Shown here: piece after piece, positions 11,151-22,744 of the stretch
Layout: each line of letters begins with the position of its first letter
How positions within the stretch are numbered: the stretch's first letter is position 1
Origin: Piliocolobus tephrosceles
Taxonomy: Eukaryota; Chordata; Mammalia; Primates; Cercopithecidae
Length of the DNA stretch: 64,000 nt
NCBI RefSeq assembly: GCF_002776525.5
Contig: NC_045441.1
Location: 105,326,744 to 105,390,743, forward strand
Direction: 5' to 3'
Program-made: the position numbers and the translations under genes
The notes under the pieces: model-generated
What the model was told of the DNA's origin: nothing
Database searches by the model: none
The model's input: only the letters and a program-made list of their open reading frames with translations

Positions 11151-11189
11151 TTATCTTGTTTTGTCCTTACCAACATCTGGCTAAGTACT

Positions 11190-11290
11190 ACCCATTCTTA
11201 TTTAACATATGAGGAAACTGAAACCCGAAGAGGTCATGGAAGTGCTGTGTGGCCACACCAAAGTTAGACCCAGATTTCAAACCAGCTTTT
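11190..11290 (-). mobile_element. Second MIR fragment, antisense
   Basis: TATGAGGAAACTGAAACCCGAAGAGGTC followed by AGACCCAGATTTCAAACC matches the reverse complement of MIR, with the central part diverged. Shorter and more decayed than its neighbour. Confidence 0.6.
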
Positions 11291-11376
11291 TCTCCAGCAT
11301 TATTCTTTATGAGAAGAATAATTAAACTTATTTTGTAATAAAGTGTGTTTTTAAGGCATCATGTCTAATTAATTTT

Positions 11377-11690
11377 TCCAGCTTTATTCAAGTATAATAA
11401 ATGTACAAATAGAGATGTACATAATTCACATACACAATTTAGTGAGTTTGGGCACATGTATGTACTTACGTTACCATCACCACAATTCAGTTAATAAACA
11501 CATCCATCACCTCTAAAAGTTTCCTTGTGTCCCTTTGTGAGTTTCATTATGTTGTTTTGTGGTAAGAACACTTAATGTAAGATCTACTGTCAACAAATGT
11601 TTAAGTGCACAATACTCCATCGTGAACTGTAGGCACCATGTTGTATAGCAGATGTCTGGAGCTTACTCACTTGTAGAACTTTATATCCAC
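11377..11690 (-). mobile_element. L1M 3' UTR fragment, antisense
   Basis: CAGCTTTATTCAAGTATAAT, then TTAGTGAGTTTGGGCACATG, ACCATCACCACAATTCAG and AAGTTTCCTTGTGTCCCTTTG are the usual antisense wording of old L1M 3' ends. Confidence 0.7.
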
Positions 11691-11699
11691 TGAACTAGT

Positions 11700-11785
11700 C
11701 AAAGGCATGGAAGTAGTCAATGGAATAGTGGTTACCAGGGGATGGGTGGAGGGGGATGTGAGGAGTTGTTGTTTAATAAACTGTT
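11700..11785 (+). mobile_element. L1M 3' UTR fragment, sense
   Basis: GGAATAGTGGTTACCAGGGG followed by GGAGTTGTTGTTTAATAAAC is sense-strand L1M 3' UTR, directly beside an antisense fragment. Confidence 0.6.
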
Positions 11786-13670
11786 ATGGAGGCACTAATA
11801 GCAAATACCTCCTGGGTGATAATTTTGAGCCTCTTTGCCATTCTCTAATTCTATACCTTAGTCAGTTTCCTCCCAAGTTCCTTCCTTTTTCTTTTCTTGC
11901 TATGTCTCTGCAGAGATTTCCTCTTTATTCTCTTAATACCTGCTTTCTCTATCAGCCTTTCTCCCTTTCCCTTCTCTCTGCCTGGCTCTCTTAACTCCAC
12001 TGTCTGTGAATATTTATACCAAACTCCCAACTTAAACAAACAAAATTCTTCGTAGTTCTCGGTTTGAGAGAAGGGCAGGAGATGAAGCACTTGTGCTCTT
12101 GGTTAAATTCAGGTCTTTGTTGATCACTTATTTTCAGAAAAGTTAATGTTTTCTTCTTGTTCATGTTCACAATTAGTGTGGCTGCAGTGATTTTATATAT
12201 GCATACGTGTATTCTTCTATATGACATTTACAAGTGTTGACAGAATATTGCCTTTTTCAGTAAAGATCTTGCCAGCTGGTGCCTGGGTGCTTAGACTGCC
12301 TATGGCTCTTGAATTGCATGCTGAAAACTTCATAATGAAACCAGAAAATCACAGAAGCATAAACACAGCTGCTTATGCCTATAAAGTAAGTGGTTTACAA
12401 GGGAAAGCATAATCAGTAGAATCGAGTGTTTAGTCAATTACATTAACAGTAGACAAATAGAAATCATATGTATTTGACAGGAGGCCATTTTAAGAAACTT
12501 TATATTTGTATGCTGCAAACATAATGAGACACTTAAAAAGAAATGTCATCCATTATTCATGACTTTGAAGAAAATACAAAGAGCTCTCTTGAAAAAAATC
12601 AGAAAATTAAAGTTCTTTTAAAAATGTGAAGGTTTTGATTTTAGTAGTTCATTTTATTTTTTAAGTTGGTTTGGAGGTATTTTTTTCTATGATAAGTGAT
12701 TTTTATGTGGTGACAAACAAAAAGATTTAATATATTTTAAATAGGCCAGAGAGATTGTTTCAGAAAACCCTTTATGCTTGGGAATATTCAAGGCTGTAAG
12801 AAACAAAATCTCTATTAGAACTTGAACTGGGCCGGGGGCAGGCCATGGAGAATAGTTAGACCCAGCCGACTGTAGCAGGTAATTAAGGAAGTTCTCTCAA
12901 TGGATGATATGAGATAATCAGTGCACAGGTGAACCATTCAGGGAATCTTGTAGCACACAAAGGTCAGAGGTCAACTCAGGAAGCTCAGAAGGCCCACTGC
13001 TGGCTCATTGGTGGAATTTCAGCCATTGGGATTCCACAACACAAAAAGATCAGTGATGAAATTGAAAAGGAACCAGGAAAGACCCTTGTGCTGGGACTAG
13101 AGTACAAAGATTCTGTTGCTGGAACTGGGGCCATTTCCAGGACATCCAGACATGAGGTACAGTTGTGAAATCATTTGTTTCTTAAATTTTACTGATTAAG
13201 GACTGTTTTGAGAGCCTGAAATGGGGCCAGGGTACACTGTCTTGCGATAAGGTCTGTTGGGGAGTAGGTGAAGCCAAATCGCTAATGAAATTTTACTAAT
13301 CCAATATAATCGCAGTGGTGATAAATCAGTAAATGATAAATTTCCAGTGTGAACAACTAGCAGTTAAGTTTCACAAAGTGCTTCTAAAAGCATTTCTAAA
13401 TTCTAGTTATTGTGGGACCAGAAGTCCTTAGGGGGCGTTTTAATAAATAGATAAGATGCGTGGTTGTGTAATTAGCACATCAGCAGAGATCCCCTAACAA
13501 CTGTGCATGGATCAGTAGCATTAGAATCACCTGGTGGACGGCAAATGGTCTAAGGAATCTGACCTGAGAGAAAAGCCAGAGAATCTGCATTTTCTGCAAC
13601 CTCTGCGGAGAGCCACTGACATTGATGACTGAACTCCCCTTTAGAACGCTGTCCAATTTATTCCAGAGAG
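11786..13670. other. Unique stretch, no supported gene
   Basis: A pyrimidine-rich tract (11860-12000) is followed by non-repetitive sequence. The longest frame is 12929-13168 (79 codons), with no family resemblance I know. 13500-13620 has a weak MER5-like look. No RNA gene recognised. Confidence 0.45.
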
Positions 13671-13965
13671 CATTTTTTTTTTTTTGAGAGGGAGTCTTGC
13701 TCTGTCGCCCAGGCTAGAATGCAGTGGCGCAGTCTCAGCTCACTGCAACCTCCATCTCCCGGGTTCAAGCTATTTCCTGCCTCAGACTCCCGAGTAGCTG
13801 GGATTACAAGCGCATGCCACTACGCCAGGTTAATTTTTATATTTTTAGTAGAGATGCGGTTTCACCATGTTGGCCAGGCTGGTCTCAAACTCCTGACCTC
13901 AGATGATCCACCTGCCTCACCTCCCAAAGTGCTTGAATTGCAGGCATGAGCCACTATGCCTGGCC
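13671..13965 (-). mobile_element. Alu, antisense
   Basis: T-run then GAGAGGGAGTCTTGCTCTGTCG, with both arms present and the CCACTATGCCTGGCC end. Flanks AGAGAGCATTT and AGATAGCACTT look like a decayed target duplication. AluS age by eye. Confidence 0.93.
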
Positions 13966-14580
13966 ACAGATAGCACTTTAAGTGTTTCAAAGAATTTAAG
14001 GATTTGAAGTCTTTGTTCTCTCAAATAGTTAAACATCCTTTCTTCCAATAGTATCATGTAAATGTGAGTAAATGCAGCTTCTTGTATGCCATAATGTGTA
14101 CCTGTATCTCAGTGTTTCTCAGAATTATCATGAATTCCAGTTTAATAAATCTGAATTAACCCTTAATTCCAGAAAATAATCTCCCTAAATGTCTCTGTTT
14201 CATTACAATTCCATCCTACTCCTCTGAACACACCTTCTCATAGAGAACAATGTCTTTGGAACAATCTCTGCTGAATTCCACTTGTGTGTGCCTATGCCCC
14301 GCCATCATTCCTTTCATGCTTGAGTGACTTTTGTCTGGTGTATTCGAGATGTGAGAAAAAGCCTTGATCCAGATCATCAGAATGTAAGGACTTTACAACC
14401 AGTCAGATTATTATCCCCGGTACCCAGATAAAGACACAGGGGGTGCATCAGACTTTGACACCTGAGTAGGGTTTCTGCCACCAAGTCTCCGGGCAACTCA
14501 CTCTTTCTGGTTGGCAGTTGCAAATGGTTTTGAAGTTTGTTCATAAATCCTAGGCTATCTCAGAATCCTGGATGGGGAGT
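13966..14580. other. Unique, non-coding stretch
   Basis: No repeat or gene that I recognise. Confidence 0.45.
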
Positions 14581-14584
14581 CAGG

Positions 14585-14890
14585 TGACACGAAATCAGTA
14601 CGAACCAGCTGTGTGGCCTTAAGCAAATAGCTGCTCTGCTCTAGGCTCTATTTTCCTGTGTAGTGGTAGGAACAAGGGTTTGAATCCTCACTCCACTTTC
14701 TACTGTTTATGTAATTTTTGGCAAGTTATTAACATCTAGCATCTCAGTCTCCTTACCTGTAAGCAGAGATAATAAAAGGACTGTTATTTTATACTCTTAT
14801 GAATTCATATTTGTAAATTTATTGTTATAAATTATTGGAGCAGTTTACTCAGATATTGTAAGTTTTAGCTATTGTTATATGTGGGAAGAA
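14585..14890 (+). mobile_element. MIR fragments, sense (two pieces)
   Basis: CAGCTGTGTGGCCTTAAGCAAATA and then GGGTTTGAATCCTCACTCC with CTCAGTCTCCTTACCTGTAAG are MIR core wording. The two pieces overlap in MIR coordinates, so they are probably two insertions. Confidence 0.7.
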
Positions 14891-14974
14891 GGGAGATAAT
14901 AGATATGAAAAACACTTTGAAATGATTGAAAGTCCATATGTACCTAAGAAGATAAGTGAAAAAGATGTAGTATT

Positions 14975-15360
14975 AGCTATCTAATTCTGTGTAACAAATT
15001 ATCCCCAAGCTTTGCAGCTTGCTTACTGTCTCACATAGTTTCTAAAAATAAATGGTTTGGGCTCAGCATGTCTTCTAAGAGTCAGGAGCTCAACTAAGCT
15101 GGAGGACCTGAGGTGTCAGTAGCTGATTAAAACAACAAGCCCAAACAGAAGTGATAGCGAGGTCTTTCATCACTTACTGTGATAGTGTTCATAAGAGGCT
15201 AAGATGGGAGAAAACTCCAAGCACCTTCAGTTCCATTTTTCCCCCTTGGAATAGTATGTTGGTTGAGGGTCAGATGAATTGCCTCAGTGCTGAAGGAGTC
15301 CTGAACAAAGGACTCCTGAAGTTTTATGGACCTGGCATGGGAAGGAGGACTAGGAGTAGG
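14975..15360 (+). mobile_element. Ancient interspersed repeat, family not named
   Basis: TTAGCTATCTAATTCTGTGTAACAAATTATCCCC followed by CTCAGCATG and GTCAGGAGCTC is wording I have seen in a common ancient repeat, but I cannot name the family with confidence. No coding capacity. Confidence 0.4.
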
Positions 15361-16155
15361 AAAGTACAGTGATGCATTGCATAACGATGTTTGGGTTAAC
15401 AATGGACTTCATATACCCAAGTGGTCCCACAAGATTATAATGAACCTGAAACATTCCTATTGCCTAGTGACGCTGGAGTCATCATAAAGTGGCAGCACAG
15501 TGCACTCCTTGCATGTTTGTGAGGATACGGGTGTAAACAAACCAATGGCACTAATCAGTTGTATAAAACCATAGCACATACAAATTATGTACAGTACATA
15601 ATACCTGATCATGATAATGAATATGTTACTGGCTTACTATTTAGTATAGCATAGTTTTAATCATTATTTCAGAGTGTACTCCTACTACTTTTTTTTTTTT
15701 TTTTTTTTGAAGTTAGCTGTAAAACAGCCTCAGGCAGGTCCTTCAGGAGGTATCCAGAAGAAGGCATTGTTATCGCAGGAGATGACAGCTTCATATGTGT
15801 TATTATGCCCAAAGACCTTCCAGTGGGACAAGATGTGGAAGTGGAAGACAGGCATACTGATGACCCTAATCCTGGGTAGGCCTAGGATAATGTGTGTGTT
15901 TTTGTCTTAGTTTTTAACAAAAAGGCTTTTAAATTTTTGAAAAAAATTTTAAGTAGAAAAAAAGCTTAACAGAATGAGGATATAAAGAAAATGTTTTTGT
16001 ATAGCTGTATAATGTGTTTGTGGTTTAAGCTAAGTATTATTACAAAAGAGTCAAAAAGTTTAAAAAAATTAAGTTTATAAACTAAAAAGTTCTAGCAAGC
16101 TAAGGTTAATTTATTTTTGAAAAAGAAAATATTTTTTATAAATTCAGTGCAACCT

Positions 16156-16488
16156 GGCCAGGCGCGGTGGCTCATGCCTGTAATCCTAGCACTTTGGGAG
16201 GCCGAGGCGGGGGGATCACGAGGTGAGGAGATTGAGACCATCCTGGCTAACACAGTGAAATCCCGTCTCTACTAAAAATACAAAAAAAAAAAAAATTAGC
16301 CGAGCGTGGTGGCGGGCGCCTATAGTCCCAGCTACTCTGGAGGCTGAGGCAGGAGGATGGAGTGAACCCAGGAGGCAGAGCTTGCAATGAGCCGAGATCG
16401 CGCCATTGCACTCCAGCCTGGGCGACAGAGGGAGACTCTGTCTCAAAATAAATAAATAAATAAATAAAATAAAATAAAATAAATAAAT
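16156..16488 (+). mobile_element. AluY-like, sense, in Tigger1
   Basis: GGCCAGGCGCGGTGGCTC start, ATCACGAGGT and GAGACCATCCTGGCTAACAC (AluY-type bases), and an (AAAT)n/(AAAAT)n tail. Target duplication AAATTCAGTGCAACCT (16140-16155) versus AAATTCAGTACAACCT (16489-16504), one mismatch. The A-run in the middle is expanded to about 15. Confidence 0.95.
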
Positions 16489-16490
16489 AA
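16447..16490. repeat. (AAAT)n / (AAAAT)n microsatellite
   Basis: The tail of the AluY has become a tetranucleotide and pentanucleotide A-rich microsatellite. Confidence 0.9.
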
Positions 16491-16680
16491 ATTCAGTACA
16501 ACCTAAGTGTACAGTGTTTATAAAGTCTACAGCAGTGTACAGTTAGATCCCAGTCTTTCACATTCACTCAGCACTCATTCACTAGAGCAATTTCCAGTCC
16601 TGCAAGATCCATTCATGGTAAATGCCCTATACAGGTGTACCATCTTTTCTCTTTTATACTACTATATTTTGACTGTATCT

Positions 16681-16845
16681 TTTTTTTTTTTTTTTTTTTT
16701 TTGAGACAGAGTTTCACTCTTGTTGCCCAGGCTGGAGTGCAATGGCGTGATCTTGGCTCACCGCAGCCTCCGCCTCCCGATTCAAGTGATTCTCCTGCCT
16801 CAGCCTCCTGAGTAGCTGGGATTATAGGCATGTGCCACCAGGCCC
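16681..16845 (-). mobile_element. 5'-truncated Alu, antisense, in Tigger1
   Basis: A 22-base T-run, then only the right monomer in antisense, ending at GCATGTGCCACCAGGCCC. Target duplication GACTGTATCTTTT (from 16671) versus GATTGTATCTTTT (from 16846). Confidence 0.92.
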
Positions 16846-17019
16846 GATTGTATCTTTTCTATGTTTAGATACACAATACTTAGCATTGTGTTCCAGTTGC
16901 CTACAGTATTCAGTACAGTAACATGCTGTACAGGTTTGTAGCCTAGGAGCAATCAGCCATACCATACAGCCTAGGTGTGTAGTAGACCATACCATCTAGG
17001 TTTGTGTAAGTACATTCTG

Positions 17020-19090
17020 TTTCTCAAGGTAACGTGCTGGGAGCACCCGTGTGATCACCTGAGGAACCTGCTACACTCCAGGCCTGTGCTTGCTTTCTCA
17101 CTCACTAGTTTCAAAATGGAACCAGGACATTTAACATTTTAAGTTCACCTTTGATTTTGCCGCATACAACAATTTGAGAACCGTTAGATGATGAGGCTGG
17201 AAAGGAGGGGGAGAGTAAGTCAGAAACACCCAGAAAGGGCTGGCAATGGCACAGTCAGGTGATAGTCACTTACCATGCATTATACACTCTCTACTTGTTT
17301 TTACTCTTCCCTTTTCCAGGTAGGAATGTTCCATCTCTGGCTAGATTCACCTGGAAACACAGAAGGAAAGCTAATTGGGAACAGCTTAAAAAAAAAATCA
17401 GGATTTAGTAACTAAGAACAGATGTGGCTCTTGTAGTGGTACCCAGTGAGCACCATCCCAAACACCGGGGCTGGTCTTGGTTGTCTTTCTGGCTTGGAAT
17501 TTTTTTTCTTTTTTTTCTTTATTTTTACTGCTATTAGAAAATGCAAACCTTGATTGACATTTGAACCAGTTAGGTTGCTTCTCACACATCTGCATGCCCT
17601 GTGACAGGTTGATTAGAACTATTTAGCTTGACTTGATTTAGCTGGTTCAGCCTCATGGGGATAGTTCAGATTGCATTGAAGTGGTCCTGGTGCTAAAGCA
17701 GAGGCCATGGTTTGCTGTGGGAAAGCTGGTTGGACTTCAGTGGTCCTATGGGACAGAGTTCGTCATTTCAGTGGTGTAGCGATTGTGGCCACTGGTCACG
17801 ATGCAGTGAATGAGTAATTAATAAAGCATGCAAATCCTAATGGCAGGGGCTATCTGAGCAAGAGGTCTTCATTCGGAGCCTACTGGGAAGAATCATAGAA
17901 GTAAGAAATTCACATCTCTTTGTTTTTGGTAACATGGTAGAGCATTATCAACATTTGATATTTTTGTCTGCCATCCACACTGGCCCCAATCAACAGCAGT
18001 CTGGAAAGTCCCGGAAAGAGTATGTATAAATTTCTTTAGGGCCTTAAAAAGCCCAAGGGCATGACCTAAGAAATGTGAGTAAGTTTTCCACTCACGTACT
18101 GATTGCTTTCTGACCAGATTATGTGTTACACAGAAGTCCAATTTAATGAAGAGAAAGGTCTCGTGCTTAGGACAGTGAGGATCTACTTCTCACTGTGGTA
18201 TTATGGATCCAATACTCTGAAAAGCCATCCTGCTGAAACACGCATAGGTCCTGAACAACAAATATATTTTAAAAAATGGCTGCGTTTACAAGAAAGTAAA
18301 TTTCTAAGAGCTAAAATTTAAAACTGGGCTGAAGTCAGGGCTGCAAGTGAACATAAAAGCCTGGCCTACCCTAGGGCAGATGCTGATACCTAGAATCGAG
18401 AGCTTTGGGTTTTATACTCACTAAGAAAATTAAAGGGCAGGCCTTGTGCCTATCCAAGACGAGGAAATAGAGCCTGGGATGCAAGTATAATGTCAGGGCC
18501 TGTTGATGGAACTATGACTTCAATGAAATAATGAGTTAGAAAAAAATCTGGCAAAGCAGCAAAAGGCAGCTAAGAGGAGATTGTCTGGGTTGCTGCACTG
18601 GGTGGAAAATCACAACAACAATAAAAATAACAATATGTGTCTCCAGAGAATTTTAAATCTTATCCAATCACTTGTGATGGTGGAGTTTACATTTATACTG
18701 TCCACTGAGCCAGGAAAATCCCAAACTGGAGAAAGTAAAGTAGTTCAGGTGGGTAGTATTTCCTGGTGCCTGGCATAAGCAAACATAGGTCATGGAGAAG
18801 CAGCACCTACCTGAACTCCTAGGATTCTCACACATTAGATTAAAACAAATACAAATTCCTAATTGAAAAGTTACCAAACACAAGAAAACAAACCACGATG
18901 ACTGAAAGTCAGCAACCACAACAAACATTAGATTTAGAACACATAGAATTCAGATAATGGAACTTTCCAACATTGAATATAAGCAACTATTTAAAGAAAG
19001 GAAAGTTAAAAGTAAAAAAAAAATCTAGAATGCAAAAAGAGCAAAATAATTAGCAAGCAGAATCCAATACCAAGTCAAGAAAATAATAAA
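17020..19090. other. Unique stretch, no supported gene
   Basis: About 2 kb without a recognisable repeat. Reading frames are all under 90 codons with no family resemblance. The last few hundred bases become A-rich and may already belong to the old L1M seen at 19090. Confidence 0.45.
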
Positions 19091-19173
19091 TCCTGACCAA
19101 GTAAGATTTATTCTAGGGAATGCAGAGTTGGTTTAATGTCAGAAAATTTAATCATATATACCATATTAAGAAG
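19090..19173 (+). mobile_element. L1M ORF2 fragment, sense
   Basis: CCTGACCAAGTAAGATTTATTCTAGGGAATGCAGAGTTGG corresponds to the RT-domain text 'H-D-Q-V-x-F-I-P-G-M-Q-x-W' of L1 ORF2. It is cut by the following Alu. Confidence 0.7.
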
Positions 19174-19478
19174 TTTTTTCTTTTTTTTTTTTTTTTTGAG
19201 ACAGAGTCTGGCTCTGTCACCCTAGCTGGGGTGCAGTGGCACAATCTCGGCTCACTGCAAGCTTTGCCTCCTGGGTTCACGCCATTCTTCTGCCTCAGCC
19301 TCCAGAGTAGCTGGGACTACAGGCACCCGCCACCACGCCTGGCTAATTTTTTGTATTTTTAGTAGAGACGGGGTTTCACCATGTTGGCCAGGAGAGTTTC
19401 GATCTCCTGACCTCGTGATCTGCCTGCCTCGGCCTCCCCAAGTGCTGCAATTACAGGCATGAGCCACCATGCCCGGCC
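19174..19478 (-). mobile_element. AluY-like, antisense
   Basis: T-run, GAGACAGAGTCTGGCTCTG, CACGCCATTCTTCTGCC, TGACCTCGTGATCTGCC and CCATGCCCGGCC end. Both arms are present. I could not see a clean target duplication. Confidence 0.93.
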
Positions 19479-19490
19479 TGGGAGCATACC

Positions 19491-19880
19491 TTTAAATAGC
19501 TCTATTGCAATATAACCTAAATAAATAGCACATATTTAAAATGAGCTATTGAATGAGTTTTGACACATGCACACCTGTGAAACCAGTACCAAAGGCAAGA
19601 AAATAAACATACACATCACCACAAAAAGTTTCTTCATGCTATTTTGTAATCCTTCCCTCCTTTTTCTTTTTGTGAGCCCCTCCCCATAGTCATGCAACCA
19701 CTGATATGCTTTCCGTTACTATAGATTAGTTCACATTTTATAGAATTTTATATAAGTAGAGTCATACGGTATGTACTCTAATTTCATCTGGCTTCTTCCA
19801 CTCTGCATAATTATTTGGGGATTTGTTCATGTTGTTATGTGTATCAGTCAATCATTCTTCTTTGCTGTGTGGTGTTCCAA
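19491..19880 (-). mobile_element. L1M 3' end, antisense
   Basis: AATGAGTTTTGACACATGCACACCTGTGAAACC is 3' UTR; GGCTTCTTCCACTCTGCATAATTATT and GTTCATGTTGTTATGTGTATCAG are the end of ORF2, all in antisense. Confidence 0.8.
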
Positions 19881-21330
19881 TGTTTGTTAGACTTTAGAAC
19901 ATTTGTGGTAGGTTCTCTCCAGTTGACTGGGCTCCAGCAATTGTTCAGGGTAGAGGGCAATGGAAGAATGGAAAAGGCCTCCACTTGCTCCTTAAGGTCA
20001 ACAGCCATAGGCCTATTTGGATTCAGAAGCATAGGTAATCCTTAAATTTGGCTTATGCCCTTGGAGTAAACAGAGCTCTCATGGGACTATGGCTCTAACT
20101 TGTCCTGGTTTGTGTCTGTACTGAGGCATAGAACCTGGCTAATGAGCTTTCAATCTATTTATTTCTATGTTCTTAAGTGGTTGCACTAGCATGCATATGG
20201 GGGACTTTGCCACACAAGCTAGATTTTCTTCTTGATTTTTTTCTGAAAAACCCAGGTACAAAAGCTTGTTTAGTTCACTCTGGCCACACGTGGGTCCCTC
20301 CCAACCTTATCACAGGAGCCCAGAAAGAAACTAACCCAACTTTTTTGCTGAAAGTTGTATAATAGGTGGTGGGGGAAGGTGGCAGAGGAGTAGGGGAGAA
20401 CACAGCTTTGAAACAATGACTTACAACTATCTTCTCACGAACATATTTATCATTCCTTGGATTTCTTATAAAATGCTCAGGTAGGAGGAAGAAGGTACAG
20501 AACAAAAGGTAAGAAAGGAGTTCAGAAGGATTCATAACTCTTCCCAGACACATGGAGACCTGTGAGTCCATAGCAGTTTCCTTAACTGTCTGTCATGCTA
20601 GGGTAACAGCCAGCTTCAGGCCTGCAGAAAGACAGGAAGCCAGGCCCAAACAAGTTGTCATAGGGTTTAAGTGAAGAGTGTGTAATCGAGAGGAGACCAG
20701 AATGGTCCTGAGATATATCCCAGTGGTGAGCCACATCTGATGTTCTGGGAACTGCTGAGAAGAATCAGGACAAACATTGGCTAAGGGTCAGGAGGACAGA
20801 TCTGAGTAGGCATGGAGGATCATAAGCGTGAGAAAGGAGCTGGAGAAGCAGCATGTGACCATGTCAGGAAAGGTAAGAGTGGCTGATAATAAGAAAAGTA
20901 AATAAATGATTTTCAGACTGTGAAGGTTTATCAGCTAAGGTCTCTTGCCATCTCAGCTCTTGTAGCATACTTCCTTCCAGTCCAGGCTGCAACCAATTCT
21001 CAAGCAGGTTGTCACGGAGGCAAACTGGAACACCTGCTAGCAGAGTGTGATAGCAGAAGGGAAACGTGCTTTCTTATGGGAAAAGCACATTTGGCTTTCC
21101 TGAAAAATTGATTATGTGCTTTAAAAAGTCTTTTGAATAGTGGCTCTTCTAGCGCTTTAGAAATTTCTTGATTTATACAGAATTCCTGCTGAGTAGCCCA
21201 TGTATCATATTTTTAAAACAATAATGATTGTAATTCCAATATAACCGTGATCCCCACTCTGATCATCGCTAATGCAGATAAGCAGGAATTATGTTTGTCA
21301 GCAGCAAAAGCAGCAACAGCAGCAGCAGCC
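19881..21330. other. Unique stretch, no supported gene
   Basis: Non-repetitive, moderately G+C. Frames at 20177-20362, 20275-20571 and 20920-21111 have no recognisable family. A short CAG-rich run (about 21299-21331) precedes a MIR. Confidence 0.45.
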
Positions 21331-21334
21331 AAAA

Positions 21335-21450
21335 TGAATTTGGCTTGCTTTGTGCCAGAGACTATTCTGATAGCATTCCAAACATTAATTCATTTATTTC
21401 TCACCACAGTCTTATGAGGCAGGCATCATTATTCCCATTTTATAGAGTGA
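21335..21450 (-). mobile_element. MIR fragment, antisense
   Basis: TTGCTTTGTGCCAGAGACTATTCT, TTCATTTATTTCTCACCACAGTC and CTTATGAGGCAGGCATCATTATT are the reverse complement of MIR 3' sequence. Confidence 0.75.
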
Positions 21451-21461
21451 TCTTGGCACAT

Positions 21462-21500
21462 TTCACTGGGTTAACAATGTTTTCACTGGGTTAACAGTGC
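21462..21500. repeat. Short tandem duplication (~20 bp)
   Basis: TTTCACTGGGTTAACA occurs twice in immediate succession (about 21460 and 21480). Confidence 0.8.
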
Positions 21501-22609
21501 TTTATAAAAGTCACGTAACAAGTATGTTAATTGTATGTAGATAAAATTTAAAATCAATTCAACTAATGATATAAAATGAGTTATAATCATAGTCATATTT
21601 ATTCAATGAACTTCATTAATTAGAGTTTTGGGGGTCATGTGCAGAGAAAAATATCTTAAGCAGAATGTACCTGTGATTTCCATCTTTTGAAAAGGCTTTT
21701 GCTTAATTATGAGAGAAATAATCTTTATTGTAGACACACAAAACAGAGGGACCTATGGGTTTTGTTTTGTTTTAAACTTAACTCTCAGTGACTCCTGATT
21801 ACTCAGTTTTGGTGACAATTTGTATTGGCCACTTAGGACAGTTTACGTTATAATAAGCAAATTTTTTTAGAAAGAGAAATTGAGACATGGATAGGATAAG
21901 GAAGTTACATTTTGGAATTAATTCTTATAGACGATTTGGTTTCATCAGAGTATTTGTACTTTTAGTAACTGTCATACTATGAAAGGATCTCATTTTATTA
22001 CTGAGAAATTAGGTATGAAATATATAGATTCAAAGCTCATTAGGTTAGTAATATATCAAAGATTCTGGTGACACCCAGGTTTATGTAAAAAGGATAACAC
22101 AATATGTAAAGGCTATGTTTTCTTTTTTCACAATAAATTTAGTTCACTAATAAGTGTATACAGGAGATTGACAAATCTCTTTCTGCTCTGGGTGCATTCA
22201 GAAAAGTGAGAAATAGGAGAACTTCTTCCAGAAGGGCTGAAAGAAGGAATAAGAGGTAGAGAAAGTAGTAGAGTCATAAAAAACTGCCTTCCTGACTAAA
22301 AATGTATCCTATTTGTCCAACTTGGAACTTTATATGATAGCTGGAAAGGGTAAAGCATTAAATCTGTATCTTTCATTGACATTTCAGCATCATGTTGCAT
22401 TTTAGGCTGTAACCGACTTTCCTAATTTCTTTCCACCCATTTCCCTTGAATAAAAGAGTTGAGAGAGAGAAATGATACCATATGGATGAGAGGCTTAGTA
22501 TTCCAATAGCACAGATCCAAAATGAATGCTGCAATGGAAATGCTGGGACCTGAACACCTTCAAGACCCTTTCAGAGCATGCACTACACTGGGTTTCCCAC
22601 AGAATGGTG
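21501..22609. other. Unique, AT-rich stretch
   Basis: No repeat, RNA gene or coding region that I recognise. Confidence 0.45.
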
Positions 22610-22720
22610 AGAATGATGGTTAAGTGATTTGGCCATCACATTTGGTGTTACAGAGAGCTGTTAACAACTGAGGTGGGCACTAGCCCTGGATCTTGTCATT
22701 TCCCACTCCCCAGCCTCATG
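22610..22720 (-). mobile_element. MIR-like fragment, antisense
   Basis: GGTTAAGTGATTTGGCCATCACA and then GCACTAGCCCTGGATCTTGTCATTTCCC resemble the reverse complement of MIR. Weakly preserved. Confidence 0.45.
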
Positions 22721-22744
22721 AGGAGCTAGTCATTGTCTCAATTT

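Larger units (their letters stand above)
15367..17019 (+). mobile_element. Tigger1-type DNA transposon, internally deleted
   Basis: The left terminal repeat CAGTGATGCATTGCATAACG follows a TA dinucleotide (15365-15366), the target used by pogo/Tigger elements. Most of the transposase is gone. 15715-15868 keeps the acidic tail of the transposase on the plus strand, though frame-shifted, and the non-coding 3' part follows. The right end reads CTAGGTTTGTGTAAGTACATTCTG and then loses the final terminal repeat. Two Alus are inserted in it (16156-16488 and 16681-16845). Orientation is set by the transposase tail. Confidence 0.85.

Noticed and set aside
17020..17240. MER5-like ending near 17170-17200
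   Set aside because: Only a short phrase (TTTGAGAACC) resembles the family; not enough to annotate.
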